Positions 45,095-57,653 of a stretch of DNA of 64,000 nt are shown here, in pieces; position 1 is the first letter of the stretch, and every line of letters begins with the position of its first letter. The translations under genes and the position numbers were made by a program. Below the pieces are notes generated by a model that was not told where the DNA came from, did not search any database, and saw only the letters and a program-made list of their open reading frames with translations. The stretch lies in contig CM066731.1 of assembly GCA_033961575.1 (NCBI GenBank), forward strand, positions 64,070,001 to 64,134,000, given 5' to 3'. This stretch comes from Aselliscus stoliczkanus. Its lineage: Eukaryota; Chordata; Mammalia; Chiroptera; Hipposideridae.

Positions 45095-48030
45095 AGTTTT
45101 TCTTTTCTTAGCAAGGAGAACAAGAAAAATGTAGCTTGATGACAATATTTGTGCAGGTGAAGATATTGTGAAGAAAGTATGAAGGGAAGGAAGGAGGGGG
45201 GGAAAAGGTAGATTTTTGCAGGAAGAAGAGAAAGTAGCGTTAGCTTTCCAATTCTGAATCTGAGATGATGGCAAACTTTTTATTTCAAATGGCCTATTCG
45301 ATAATCGAACCACTGGCCTTCTTGAAAGGAGAAGTGCTTTGCACATTTAATAATTATCATTTTGTATTTTTGATATGACAGAACGCATTGTTTCTTTTTC
45401 TTGAAATTTTGCCCACTTTCTAAAGTAAAAAGAGAAGCAAATAAGTTACAAAGGCCTACAATATTTCTGTGAAATAGCAGGGGAACACCCCCACACACAC
45501 ATACATGTATGCATACAGGCACATACACACAGAAACACACACACTACTGTGTGAATGGTAAAACTGGAGTTACTTGAAGTACCGTATTTGTTTACATCTC
45601 AGGCTGCAGTAATAGATAGACCCAGCATATATGAAAATGAAAAAAAAAAAAAAAGGAAAGAGCTAAATGCTAGCCTAGATATGCTTGTGATACGCTAAAA
45701 ATGAATTTCAAATACTCAAAGCTCCACATAAAAGGAAACTATCAAAAAACTGCCAAGTTTGAGATTTAGAAATGTCACTCACTGATGCTGTTTGCAAACA
45801 AAAAGCTTTTATTCTTATGGCAGGTTTTCACAGCTTAACTGATAAGCTTGCGTTTGGTGTTTGCATGTCTTGGCCTTTTAGAGAGGTGATTTTTGTTTTT
45901 AAAACAAAAAAAGTCTGTGTGCATCAGGAAAGAAGGAGCTAATGGGTTAAAAACTGTGTCAGTGTTACTCCAGTAAAATTATAGCTTGGGGTTCAAATGA
46001 ATACTCTCCTCACTTCTTGTATAGCTTTAAATTATGGACAAATGCTTGCAATTGTGAACTCCCTCCATTGTGGCTGCCTGTCCCCAGGTTTCATCACCCA
46101 GGGCTGCCCAATGGGATTACTGGAAGGCTTCACGGCAGTCTGCCAGCCACTGATGAGAAACTCACAGCCCGGGATGTTAGATTGCTTGCTGTCTTTATTC
46201 CATCCTGCAATGGCTGTGATAGCTGTCATGGTGTTAGATTAGAAATTAGCATTTTTGTGGCCCAAAGTTTGCCATCCAGAGCACACTCAAAAAAATAAAA
46301 AAATTCAGAGAGTAGTGATTTCTTCTGTCATAAAAAGAAAACAGGGCTACCATGATACAGATGTCTATAAAATTAGCTTCGGAAACGATGTGTGGTCCTG
46401 GTTGGAAACGCTAGTGCAGGGGTGTTTTGCTGTTATCACAGGCCCCTGCTTAGACACCAGAGGTTTTCAGTTTATCAAACTAAGAGTGACTGAGGAAAAT
46501 ATTGGGGAGTCCTTAAAAGTGTTAAAATTTAAAAACATCTTGGTCTTTGGCATGCAGAATTTAAAAAGACAAATTAATCACAAGGGGCACAAACCAATTT
46601 TTTAAGCATCATTTCAGGTCTTATCTCTAGAAGCCATGATAATATAATACGTGCTGTCTTGTAATAGCGTGTTTCTGATATATATGTCTTAGTAAACTAT
46701 GAAACGATGAAAGATAAAGGAGTTATGAAAAATAAAATGGTAAATATCCTTAATTTTATTTGTGTTTGCCCCTTAAATCATTATGACAAAATAATCCCAG
46801 TGTAGTAGCGTTATTGTAGGAATCAATGTTTTCTATCATCAGTGATTCTGTAAATTTCCTTGCACTAATATACCCTCCATCCTATATTTGCACATGCCTA
46901 TTTATTTACTAAACCATTATTAAAGAACTACTGACGTTTTAGTTTTATGTGAACCTGCATCGTGGTTAGGACTTACATATAATTTAATTTCTATTCTTTT
47001 TGCTAGAGATCAATTAGAACCAAAACCAAAGAAAAAAAAAAGAAAAGAAAAAAGAAAAAGAAAGTGATTTAAATTTTAGTAAGAAAAAAAATGATGTAGT
47101 TTCCTTATCTTGCGATTCTTCCCAGGCCATCCATGGAAAGGCTAATTTTTCCTGTCATTAGCAGTGAGCCAGCTAGAAGTATCCTGACATGTGAGGTGCC
47201 CAGAGTCTGTGAGGTGCCTTGATATTTATCCACCCAAGCTTATCTGTCATCTTTAATCATGCAAGAGGCAGAATTACTTAATCATTTCATTTTATTGAAA
47301 AGCAAAAAAGAGAAATATTTACATTAAAATGATGACATGCAAGGAAAAAAATAAATTGAAAATGATTATGAGGAGAAAGTGTAATACAGAAACTGAAGCA
47401 CCACTGGTTGTGCAATGCTCATTTAAAGCAATGATCTAGGGAAGCCAAGACGGAGAAGCCATGATGATGTTAGCTGGAGGGATAGCACCATCTGCATTCC
47501 TAGTCTGCATTCTTAGGAAGTTATGTGGGAAAGCTAAGACAAATAATTAAATACTAGACCTACCCACCTCTCCCCATTCTTATCCCAGATTAAATTATGC
47601 TCTAATGATAATCTTATATAAAGGACTATGACTCTAATATTGAAGTTCAACACCTTGAAAATCTTTATAATATAAAATAATTGTTTTAATTCCAACAGCA
47701 CAAAATAAGCCAAATCAGACTCTAAGAATGATCAAGTTCAGTCTATATACAGTCATATAAACTTATTTTCCTCAAGCAAGCATGCTTTGTTTTAATATAT
47801 ATAATCAGTGTTCTTTACTTTTATGGACAATAATGCATCTCTTAGGTAAGCAATGTCTCTTACACACTGCTTTGTATTACAGAGTTGGATTTGGATATTT
47901 CAAATATCCAAAATATTTGGGAGGTTTGTGCTGTTCCTCTAGCCCATCTTTTCTATTTTGTTTTCTATTTTATGTTACTTGTTTCTGTTTTTCTAGCTGA
48001 AATATAGTAGTAAGTAAATAGTCCAAAGAT
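45095..48030. other. long repeat-poor stretch, no gene seen
   Basis: About 2.9 kb without recognised transposons, apart from a CA-rich patch (45488-45545) and A-rich runs (45637-45656, 47030-47065). Overlapping open frames at 45997-46298 and a 116-codon frame at 46255-46605 lack a recognisable domain. Confidence 0.45.
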
Positions 48031-48031
48031 G

Positions 48032-48159
48032 AAGAATTTTTTATTTTATTTTTTTGAGGGCAGTGTCACTGGCCCTCAGATGTGGGACCGAACCAGGGCC
48101 GCTGGCTTCCCAGGCCAGCGCTTAACCAACGCGCCACTCGGCCGGCCCTAAGAATTTTT
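48032..48159 (-). mobile_element. bat tRNA-derived SINE, reversed, with 10-bp target duplication
   Basis: Body about 48042-48149. T-rich tail, then GGGCAGTGTCACTGGCCCTC, GTGGGACCGAACCAGGGCCG and a head ending CGCCACTCGGCCGGCCC. AAGAATTTTT occurs at 48032-48041 and 48150-48159 as the target duplication. It is a shorter variant, with a different body from the 36195 copy, and shares the CACTGGCCCTCA block with the long forms. Confidence 0.92.
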
Positions 48160-48489
48160 AAAAAGTTTATGAAGACATTAATTGACAATAATTTTTAAAG
48201 TCTTTTTTTTTTAACATTGTGTAATAGAAGGATTTTTGAAACAGTAGTCAGATCTCTTCCAAAGTTTTTTATTTGACCTCAAGGTATATTGTCATGTAAG
48301 GTTGAGTTAACATATTTCTGAAAACAGTATATACTTGAATGGAAATGTGTTTAAAATAATCAGTTGCATCAAATAAGAAAAGCGATATACAAAAGAGAAA
48401 TTGAAAAAAAAATTGTTTTTGAAGTTGAAAAAAAGATTTGATTCTTTTAAGACCAAATGGTTATTATATTTATGCTGTTTTTGGTATTC
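48160..48489. other. no gene or clear repeat seen
   Basis: AT-rich sequence with several T and A runs. Confidence 0.4.
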
Positions 48490-48772
48490 TTTTTAAAATT
48501 TTTCAATTACAGTTGACATTCAATATTATTTTATATTAGTTTCAAGTGTACAGCATAGTTGTTAGACATTTATATAATTTATGAAGTTATCCCCCCAATA
48601 AGTCTAGTACCCACCTGGCACTATATATAGTGTTTACACTATGTTGACTATATTCCCTATGCTGTACTTTACATCCTTGTGACTATTTTGTAACTGCCAA
48701 TTTGTACTTCTTAATTCCTTCGCCTTTTGCACCCAGATCCCAACACTCTCCCATCTGGTAACCCTTGAATAG
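48490..48772 (-). mobile_element. LINE-1 3' UTR, reversed
   Basis: TTAGTTTCAAGTGTACAGCA, AATAAGTCTAGTACCCACCT, GACTATATTCCCTATGCTGT and CCCATCTGGTAACC give the reversed L1 3' UTR, better preserved than the copy at 2800. Confidence 0.88.
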
Positions 48773-48774
48773 AT

Positions 48775-48835
48775 AGTTGTTTAACACCTACCATGTGTCA
48801 AGAATTGTGTTAGTTAATGTGAATGAAATTTCTGG
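48775..48835 (-). mobile_element. short L2/MIR-like fragment, reversed
   Basis: AACACCTACCATGTGTCAAG and AATTGTGTTAG resemble the reversed '...gcctactatgtgccaggcact...' segment. Confidence 0.45.
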
Positions 48836-48845
48836 CCTATAAAAT

Positions 48846-49027
48846 AGTTTATTACACTTTTTTTTTTTTTTTTTTTTTTTTTTAGCTGAGCCATCCTGCT
48901 ACCTGTTGGCAGCTCAGTGGCTGCTCAGTTCAGGCTGGGCATCGAACTGCGGTTGCTGAGAGCTCAGCTCCCACTCTTGAGCGAGCTCTTAACCAACTGA
49001 GCCACTTGGCCGGCCCAGTTTATTACA
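48846..49027 (-). mobile_element. short-form bat tRNA-derived SINE, reversed, with 11-bp target duplication
   Basis: Body about 48857-49016. A T run of about 26 precedes AGCTGAGCCATCCTGCTACC, then CTGTTGGCAGCTCAGTGGCT, then the head ending GAGCCACTTGGCCGGCCC. AGTTTATTACA at 48846-48856 is repeated exactly at 49017-49027. A long, uninterrupted tail and exact duplications suggest a fairly recent insertion. Confidence 0.95.
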
Positions 49028-51175
49028 TTTTTAACCATATCATAAATTATTTAGGAATCCAGAAAAAAAGATACATGTCCTGTTCTTTTAGATATGGAAT
49101 TGATTATATTTTCACCAATCCTGAGTATCTTGTCAACATATACACAACATATACAAGCACTCAGTCACTCAGTGATATGAAAACCAATTCACGATTTCAG
49201 CATATTCAGACCCTGCATAGCATTCACAAAGTTTATTTTGAATTTAAATAGTACAATTTGAGATGACTCAAGACTATTACTGTTTTTTACATAAATGTAT
49301 GTAATCAACAAAATAGTTCAATGAAGCTGAATATGAAATTAAAGGATATAATGGAAAGATAGAATAATTTTTGTGTAAGTTACAAAGATTATACATAAAC
49401 TACAGCAACTGTAATTTCGAAAGCCATGTAATCTGTATAATTTGGTTTCAGAAACACATGATTTATGATTTTCCGTAAAGACTGAGAAGCACATGTTAAA
49501 ACTCAACCCTTCTTCCGCTCATCTGAAGTATTTTTAAATTTTAGACTCCATAAATATCCCTTCATTTCTACAATCTACTTGGGGAGATAAAGAAAATTCT
49601 GCTTTTCTTTTATTTAATTCTATTGACAACTTTGCTGCTGGAAAATCCAAGAACATCCCCTTATATTTTTAGACAGTCTCATCGTTTACATTGCCCTACT
49701 CAGCTATTTTTAACACACAATACAGAATAAACACACAATAATGAAAATATCACAACATATTTAAATGAACTCATAATCTTTCAGCATTATTTAAACAAAC
49801 TTTTTTTTACATATATTAAAACTTTATATTCAAAAGGATATTCATCTACATGTTATTGAAAGTGGGTGATTGATATTAATTATAGGAATGTATATTTGCA
49901 GTGAATTTTGAATACAATTAATACAAAATTGAAACAATACAATAAAATGTCCAAACTATTGCAATTTACATATTGTTATGTAAATCCAAATTAGTTCTAT
50001 AAACAATTTTTGGACAGAAATGTACAATTTTTATCACAGCAGTAACAATTTGATTTCCTTTTTCAATGATCTGTTTATATAATTTTTCATATATTTTCTC
50101 AGAGAGGAAATCCAATCAAGATTATTATTTGTGCTTGATAATGATAGAAAACTTAATGAAACGTACCAATTCCTGCCATACTTTGTTATAATGCTGGTCC
50201 TCAGGGAGAAGAAAAAAAATCAACACTAAATTATTTTTATATTGGTTCTTGACCCATTCTGTATTGAAACTTTCAAATGCATCCCTCTTGTTTAAATGTA
50301 GTTTCCCTGAAAACATTCATATATTTAAATTACTTGAAATTACCTATTACTTTAAAATGAAAGTGAAATCTTGGGATAACAAACAGAAAAAATAAGACTT
50401 GTGGTATGAAGTATATTATACTAAGGGAATAACAACTAGGATTACTTTAACTTTAGAGCAATAGGTGGCACTGTTACCTAAATACTCTTTGATTTGAATT
50501 GAAGAACAGAGAAATTGGGTTGTTTCTATGTATCATTTTATATATGTAAACAAATGAGAACACGTATGTAAACTTTAAAAATTCTGGGCATATTTTGTTA
50601 TTATTACTTAGTCTTATTTTTATTTCTACAGCCAGCAGTATGTCAAAGGATAGGAATGCTGATTAAAATTGATGATAATAAATATGATTAAATAGGTACA
50701 CGTTTAGTATAATTCATGAAAATGTTGACTTTTTAATACAAATACAATTAAACTGCTTCATATTTCTTCCTGCAAAATTTTACTTTATAAGTTTCTAATC
50801 CCGTGGAATTTAAGATTGGAAATTTTCAGGTGTTCTACAAACCAAACGATGACTCAGAATCCTTAAGTTGATTAATACAATTTATTTTATACTGCCGTGT
50901 TTCTTTCGGCGATGTTTTATGTAGTGGTATAAATAAGGAGGCTATCATGTGATGAATATGTATGTTAAATATAGTGATTCTTGACAATATGCAACCCATT
51001 AGGCTTATAGTACAGAAATGGAATTCTTTCCCCACTGCCAACACACTCATTGTTAACATCGGAAAGCGAAAAGAAAAGGAATAAAACAGGCTGTATATGT
51101 GTTCACAGTGTTTCTATGTAAGTGAGAATAGCAATAAAGACAGAGCCTTTACAAAAACACACCGTCCCTCTTTAA
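49028..51175. other. AT-rich stretch, no gene seen
   Basis: About 2.1 kb, very AT-rich. The open frames at 49006-49251, 50125-50316 and 50835-51059 have no recognisable domain. Confidence 0.45.
50458..50471 (+). promoter_or_regulatory. CTCF-like motif (candidate)
   Basis: GCAATAGGTGGCAC matches 12 of 14 positions of the consensus CCASYAGRKGGCRS. It is the best of three such sites in the window. A single unaided motif match remains weak evidence. Confidence 0.35.
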
Positions 51176-51179
51176 AAGC

Positions 51180-51990
51180 TGGGTATTTTGAACCCGTGGC
51201 AGGCAGACGGCCATGAGACACTTCCTTCCTTTGGGCAGACACAGCCTGTCACCAGGACAAGTCCTGCAATGTCAGGCAGAGGCTAGATTCAGCCCCCAGG
51301 ACCCGCTTCCTTGTCGACTTAGCCCAATGAAAGCTACCGTCTGCATCGTGCCTTGCAAATGCATGAATGTTACCCCAACGGATGGCTGACAATATTTCTC
51401 CCAGAATTCTCAGAAGTGATGACTAGACATGTGATTTGATGGTCTTCATGACTGTGCTGACTTGTGCTTAGCCGAATTATACTATCTTAAGAGAGAACCA
51501 GAGCCCTGCGGGGATGGCTGTGATGCACGAGGCAAAACCCCCTTCAATCATGAAGGCCTTCCTTCCTTACCTGCTGCAAATGCTGCTGGAGATGAGCCTC
51601 AGCCGCCAGCCTTCCCCCAGGGAGAGGGCTCCTGCTCAACAGATGCTTCTGGCCCACGACCACATTCCCTTTCTGGGGAGACCCACGCCTAATGAAAAAC
51701 ATGGGGGAATCCTAGCCTCAGCCGAGGATGACTCTTAAGGTTTATCCCAACTCTAGAACATCCCATAGAGCAGATTGAGACCCCCAGGGAGACCAAATCG
51801 CACCTAGCTTTCTCTCTCTGCTCAGGGCTGCTCGCTACTTTCCCTTTCACAGGGGCTGGTCCTTCTAGCATCTGCTGATAACCTTCATGCACACTCTTCC
51901 CCATCTTCAAGCCTACCTCCTGGGGAACCAATCTGTGCCCTGTTCTAACTATAATAGACTGCAAATTCAAGTGTCAGAGCTTTATGACTG
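51180..51990. other. GC-richer island, unidentified
   Basis: Noticeably richer in G and C than both flanks. Three mutually overlapping open frames lie here: 51462-51692 (76 codons) and 51514-51738 (74 codons) on the + strand, and 51689-51970 (93 codons) on the minus strand. No protein family is recognised. It could be an old LTR or other repeat, an exon, or a regulatory element. Confidence 0.4.
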
Positions 51991-52189
51991 AAAGCTTAAA
52001 TTTTGTTGTATCTGCTGCCTGAATTTAACAAATTGTGAGAAATTTCATTAATGTCTCATACTAACAGTTGATGAAAGCTTGACATTGGCTACTAGATTTT
52101 GATAATTGACTTACTATTTCATGAATTTAGAAAAAATACAAATTTAATAAATCCATTAACTTGACTTTTGTTCTATATTTCACATAACT

Positions 52190-52440
52190 AATCAGCCCAA
52201 ACGAACAAGACAAACAAAAACTCATAGACAGACAACTGTTTAGTGGTTACCAGAGGGTAAGAAAGGAGGGGAGATGGTAGAAGAAGGTAAAAGGGGTCAA
52301 ATAGTATATGGTGTTGGAAGGAGAACTGACTCTGGGTGGTGAGCACACAATGCAATATATAGATGATGTACAGAAATGTACATTGGAAACCTATAATTTT
52401 ACTAACCAATGTCACCACAATAAAGTTAATAAAAAAAACA
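52190..52440 (+). mobile_element. LINE-1 3' end, 5'-truncated
   Basis: CCCAAACGAACAAGACAAAC, TAGTGGTTACCAGAGGGTAA, GGAAGGAGAACTGACTCTGG, GTGGTGAGCACACAATGCAA and TTACTAACCAATGTCACCAC, followed by AATAAAGTTAATAAAAAAAA. It is the last ~250 bp of a bat L1 in sense orientation, with a short A tail. Confidence 0.9.
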
Positions 52441-52444
52441 TATT

Positions 52445-53250
52445 TACCTTTTTGGATAGGAAAAGAATCTATAATAGTGGGCATCTGACTTCTAATTTAC
52501 CTTGCAACATTTTGCAGTTGAATATGTTTTATGGTAATGCCAATTACTATCCTGGTTGCACTCAGCTCATGAAGTTCATTTCATGGATATATGATACATG
52601 GCAAAGCAAAGCAAACAATCCTTATATTTTTCCCTGTAGTGAAAATTTTAATAGTCTATCACGTAATAAAATGGGATGAAAAATGATAGTTCAGAAGACA
52701 GCCATAGAAGAAGACATTACACCAGCCAGTTTTACATTTTCTTTTAAAAGGTAACAATGCCATCTAAAAAAAAAATCTACAAAGACAACATGGCTGCTAA
52801 GTCATAGCTTGAAGGTGGCAGCTGCAGAGTTCTGTGATTAAACTCCAGAACTGTATTGAACCCCTGAAATAACATGCAAAAATACTGCATGGGATTATCT
52901 GTGAGGGAATGTGTTCCTAGAATTCATAACAATCACAAAGAGATCAGATTGGTGACACAAAAGCTCCTGTAATGACTTACTTAGTACGTCATTTAACTTT
53001 AGCCATAAAGACACATATGTATATATACTCATGCATACCTGTGCATATATAATAGCTAGGTCTCTATATAAATGCATGTGGCTATTCATACATATATACG
53101 AACATACAGGTTCCAAGTAAATGTTATTTTCCAAGTTTTTAACAGAAGATGGCATTATATTATATTTTGATTATCTCTTTAAGCTTTCCTTTATCCCAAA
53201 TACTTTGATCACAAAGGACAACAAGTTTATCTCAAAAGGTTGTATCTGTA
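52445..53250. other. no gene or clear repeat seen
   Basis: Unique-looking AT-rich sequence. A 123-codon frame (52308-52679) starts inside the L1 3' end and runs on without recognisable domains. Confidence 0.4.
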
Positions 53251-53254
53251 CAAA

Positions 53255-53341
53255 TATTGGGTTGTTTCGGAAAAGTCATGACGTATTTTTGCAACGAAAA
53301 ACATAGAGAAAATACGTTATGACTTTCCCGACAACCCAATA
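53255..53341. mobile_element. mariner MITE hairpin B with TA duplication
   Basis: Body 53257-53339 (83 bp), flanked by TA at 53255-53256 and 53340-53341. It starts TTGGGTTGTTTCGGAAAAGT and ends ACTTTCCCGACAACCCAA. The two arms, about 31 bp each, are nearly perfect inverted copies around a loop TTGCAACGAAAAACATAGAG. Same family as 44084-44164, with a cleaner palindrome. Confidence 0.95.
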
Positions 53342-53344
53342 ATT

Positions 53345-55015
53345 TCTCATGCAATGTTTTTATTGAGTTTTCTTTAAAGGCTTTGTAGTTAAAGAAACTG
53401 GAAAATTACGATCACTTGTTGACTTGTGCAAAACTCTACTGAAACAAAGACTAAGAGGCATTTGTTTGTATGCGTGGTGTGGTATATACTTACTGTATGC
53501 ATACATAATAAGAGCAACCTTTGAAGAATTTGGTTCTAAATGTCAAGAACCAAAAAGAACTCTATCATGTGTGTTATTAATATGTTTCACTATCGAAAGA
53601 ATATTCCATCATGTAGTAGGAATGTCACATTACCATAATTTTCTTATATCAAATGCATGCACTTAGCAACTACATGATGGTAGTGTCTGCCTTGAAAGAA
53701 GAAAATTCATTTTGTACTGAGCTTCATGAGGTCCCAATGCTGAACTGTCCAATCTACTTTAGAAATAGATCAATATTTTAGAAGTAATTTTTGTATCCTT
53801 TGTTTAGCATTTCAATACATTTAAGCAAACTGGCTTTGTGTCCACAGAGTACAAAGCAAAATAGAGTTTGGCAATTATCTTGTTAACAGAATCAATGGAG
53901 ACACGATGTTAAGTGGATAAAGTTGTACCTCTTTGTTTTTACAACTTGTTAAATGGTGTATTTTGTCCAAATTGTTAAATAATTGCCAGATCTTCATTTA
54001 ATTGTTTTGTTCTATGGTGGAATAGCCATTGTATGACTTTTCCTTATGTTTATAAATCAAATATAACTTCATATAGGGACTGTTTTTATGAAATTTAAAT
54101 ACAGGTCAAAAAAGAATATTTGAAAGTCAAAGAAAATAAAACCAGAAAATGTCTACTGGAATATTATGACATTTTAAAATCGAATTAAAAAATTTATAAG
54201 TCTGTTAAAGATAAGAACATAGATTATAGGTGGAATCTATAAAATTGCCAATATTTGAATGTGTGTGGGCTTCAATTTTCACATGATTCAAATTAATGTA
54301 TCAGGGGATATTAATACCATTGCTATCCCCTGATATAGAAATAAAAATGTTGCTTTTTCTTTAAATCAACAGAATATTCCAATTACACATTTAACAACTA
54401 TGGTTATAATATTCACATGAATACATATGTTACCTATTTAGATTTGGTAAACAGTCATGTTTTCATCAGAAAACCCCCCTTTTCGCAGGTGGGATGTACT
54501 TGCATTAACTTTGTGAAATCGTAGATGCTGTATGGAGTCATTTGTTGCCTTCTCAGGTAATGGTCTGTGTCTTAGAGATGAGGACTTTGTCAGACTTCTC
54601 AGGGAAACCATTGAGAGGCTCGTTTGGCATATCACTCCCTGATGCTGAAATAACACAGATTAAATATTGCTCAATACTGGTGGTGACTCTAGTCAGCTCA
54701 TCTCTCTGCACTTCCTCTCCCTTGGAGTTCCCACCTTGTCAGCTAGCTGTTTCCAATAGCATGTCTGTGCTGTCCATACAAGCTACATACCTTGAGCTGC
54801 TGCTTCTCACTTAAACCCCACACTTCATTTCTAAATTGCATGCATAGGTATCCCTGACTAGCAATCTTCATTTAGGACTGAAGTTATGTTTTCTTCTAAA
54901 ATTTCTTTCCACAACTGCCATTTGAAAAGTGCTATCATCTTCCCAGTTCAAAAGCCTTAAGACTGCAGTCTTTTCTTTTTCTTTTTGTTCCTAGTTAATA
55001 CATTAAATTAATGCT
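53345..55015. other. no gene or clear repeat seen
   Basis: Unique-looking. The open frames 53424-53666 and 54542-54814 have no recognisable domain. The part from about 54690 onward may already belong to the L2 to its right. Confidence 0.4.
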
Positions 55016-55019
55016 ATTA

Positions 55020-55690
55020 TTTGTTCAAAATAGCTCGTCTTTCTCTTCCCACTGCTACTCTGTTGATTCTGGAAGTTACCATTGCAGCCTGGGACTTACT
55101 GCAGTTGCTTTTAGTGTGCCTCTCTGCTAGTTTCTACTCCCCATACCATCATTCAGACCATGTAGACAAACGAACATATAAGTATCCATGTCCAAAATAT
55201 TTCATAGCTCCTAGTTGTCTACTGGGTGACTTGGCTTGTTATTGATGGTCCTGGATAATTCAAACCCTACATTCTTTCCCTGGCATTCCTTCCAGCCTTG
55301 CCCCAACCTCTTTCATCAATTATTCCCTTTGGTAAAAGCTTTACTCCTGGGGGTCCCTTTGCTCATCTATTTCATTACTTGTACTTGTCATTTTGCCTGC
55401 ACTAAAATACTGTCTTCCCGGCCTCCCTACCAGCCATACTTATCTGACAGTCCTAATGGTTATTCTCCAATATTTTGGATAGATTACATTGTATGGCTTT
55501 TTGATCCTCTTTCTACTTTTGTCTTAAATTAAAAATATTATAAATGCATTATTTACTTCTCATGTCCTCTTTCCCCAGCTATACTATGAACTTCTCAAAG
55601 GGGGAGTTATGACTTAACATGCTTTATCTTTATATTGTACCTTAGTGCCTACCATAATTCCAAATGCTTAAAGCGAGTCCCAGAAATACT
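55020..55690 (+). mobile_element. LINE-2 fragment reaching its 3' region
   Basis: CATTGCAGCCTGGGACTTAC, CCCTGGCATTCCTTCCAGCC, TTGTACTTGTCATTTTGCCT, GAACTTCTCAAAGGGGGAGT and TGTACCTTAGTGCCTACCAT follow the order of L2 late ORF2 and 3' UTR. The 98- and 74-codon open frames here (55021-55532) are explained by it. Confidence 0.55.
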
Positions 55691-55694
55691 TTTC

Positions 55695-57650
55695 AACTTT
55701 ACGGAGTATAAAATATTAAACAACAATTGTGCAATTTTAGTTTCTGAAAGAAGTCAGAGAGAACACATCGGCGGCTGAGAAACAGAAAGGAGATGGTGAG
55801 AACTGCTTGAATGGAGCAGAGGACATACCTGCACGGAGGTTGCATGATCCAACAAGGCCAGGAAGCCAGGAGTGAGAGCATAGCACAGGGTGGTCATATG
55901 GAACCAGGAGAGGTGATGGGGGTGATGGGGGGGCAGTGGTTTATTATGACAGCACACAACTCAATATGATGACAAATTTATGCAGAATTAGAGGGTATGA
56001 CATGTGCAGGAGGCAAATCCACTGGTAAGGCACAAAAGCCTAAGGCCTAAGCTGAAATTTGGTGCCTGTGTTAGTTATGGGAATGGCTGAAATGAGGACA
56101 ACCATAAGGTAGTGTTGGCAGGGAGATTGGTGACGTCTTTTGACTTTGAATTATGTCCATTAGCATGTTCATGAAGGAATTCAGAGTGGAATGCCTCCTC
56201 TAAGATCAGGCCAGACAGTACAAAGTGGGAACTATTGTACCATAGATACCAAATAAGTGCCCTGGGTTCACAGTTTTCAATGAAATAATGAATCCACCTG
56301 TCCAAAATCATCTAGGGAATATGATGTGGCATCAAGAATAAAAATGAAAATACTACATGATTTCTGACTAATGTGAGTCAATGTTGGCTCTGAGCTATGG
56401 GGACAGAGACCCCACAGGGCATACTTGGGTCAGTATAGTGTCCCCTGCTATTATGCCATGCCACAGCTCTGGCTGAGTCTGGCATACCCATATAGTAGCT
56501 ATTGACCTAATGGGGATTTTAATATCAGTTTACCATCTCTTTTGAGCAAAACCAAATTCCTTATAAAAGGTTTTCTGGTGTTTTTAGGGTTCCTATAAAA
56601 TGGTTTTATTGTTTATCGTGACTTAAAATTGTTGTAAATTAAAATTCATGGAGATATTTATCATTACAGATTGTGTCCTAGGAATCCAGGACAGGGTCTA
56701 GTTCAGGCTAGATGTGGATTGCACGGCTAGTAAGTAGATGAGTGAATTAAACTATAAGTGAAAACTGAAGGAGAAAATATGAACACTATAAAGTGCACAA
56801 AAAATACCAGTCCAGTATTTCGGAACCCTTATCATGCGTCAAGTATATTCAGGGGCTTAGGTTTTGCCCCTTCCTGGGATGCTACATGTGTTTACAAATG
56901 CCAATGGAGCCACTGATACTCACAATTTTGTTGTCTGACAAAGTTGCACTTGCTTCAACTAATTCTATCTCTAGACCATTTTTGATCATCCTTATTTTCT
57001 TTCTCATATTAGTTTTCAACCCCAGATGGTCACTATTTAGTTTCCTTTTTTTTTTTTTTATACCAACTCACCTGATCCTAAAACCTAACATTAGGACAAT
57101 ATAAAAATCCTTTGTTCAGAAATACAATCATATGCAGATGTTTATTTTTAAATGTCGGAAAACAGGGGGTCAGAGAAGGGAGGTGCGTTGCGCAAATCAC
57201 TAAAACTACTAAATGAGAGAGTCAGCATTTGAAAACCTATCATCTGCTTTACGGTACATCAAAACTCCCACTCATCATTGGGTGATATTGTCCTGGTCAT
57301 TCCCTGTCTCCTCTCCTTGAACCTCTAGACCTGTCCTCATCCATCGTGGCTCTACTTTGTTCCCTGAGAGATGAGATGATATCTGTTTTGCATCACCCAG
57401 TCTCCCTTACTTACTGATCTTTGTTTTCAGCTAATGGAACATGTGAGGGTGGGGAGATGGGGAGAAGTGTATTTTTCCTCTGCTCTCTCCCCCTCTGGTC
57501 ATTGTGGGCAGTTACTATCTCCCTCCATAGCTAGAGGGCTAGGGGGCACCACTTCCCAGGGGGCTGTGGGACTCTTCCCTGCCTGGCCTTTTCAGGACAA
57601 GACCGACCTCAGTAGCTCTTCTCTGTTCTCTTAAACCTCCTTGAATCTCT
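55695..57650. other. no gene or clear repeat seen
   Basis: About 2 kb, unique-looking. The open frames at 56075-56311 and 56793-57104 have no recognisable domain. Confidence 0.4.
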
Positions 57651-57653
57651 GTG

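Noticed and set aside
44906..45346. 146-codon minus-strand frame
   Set aside because: Its core is an Asp-Ile run produced by the hexanucleotide repeat.
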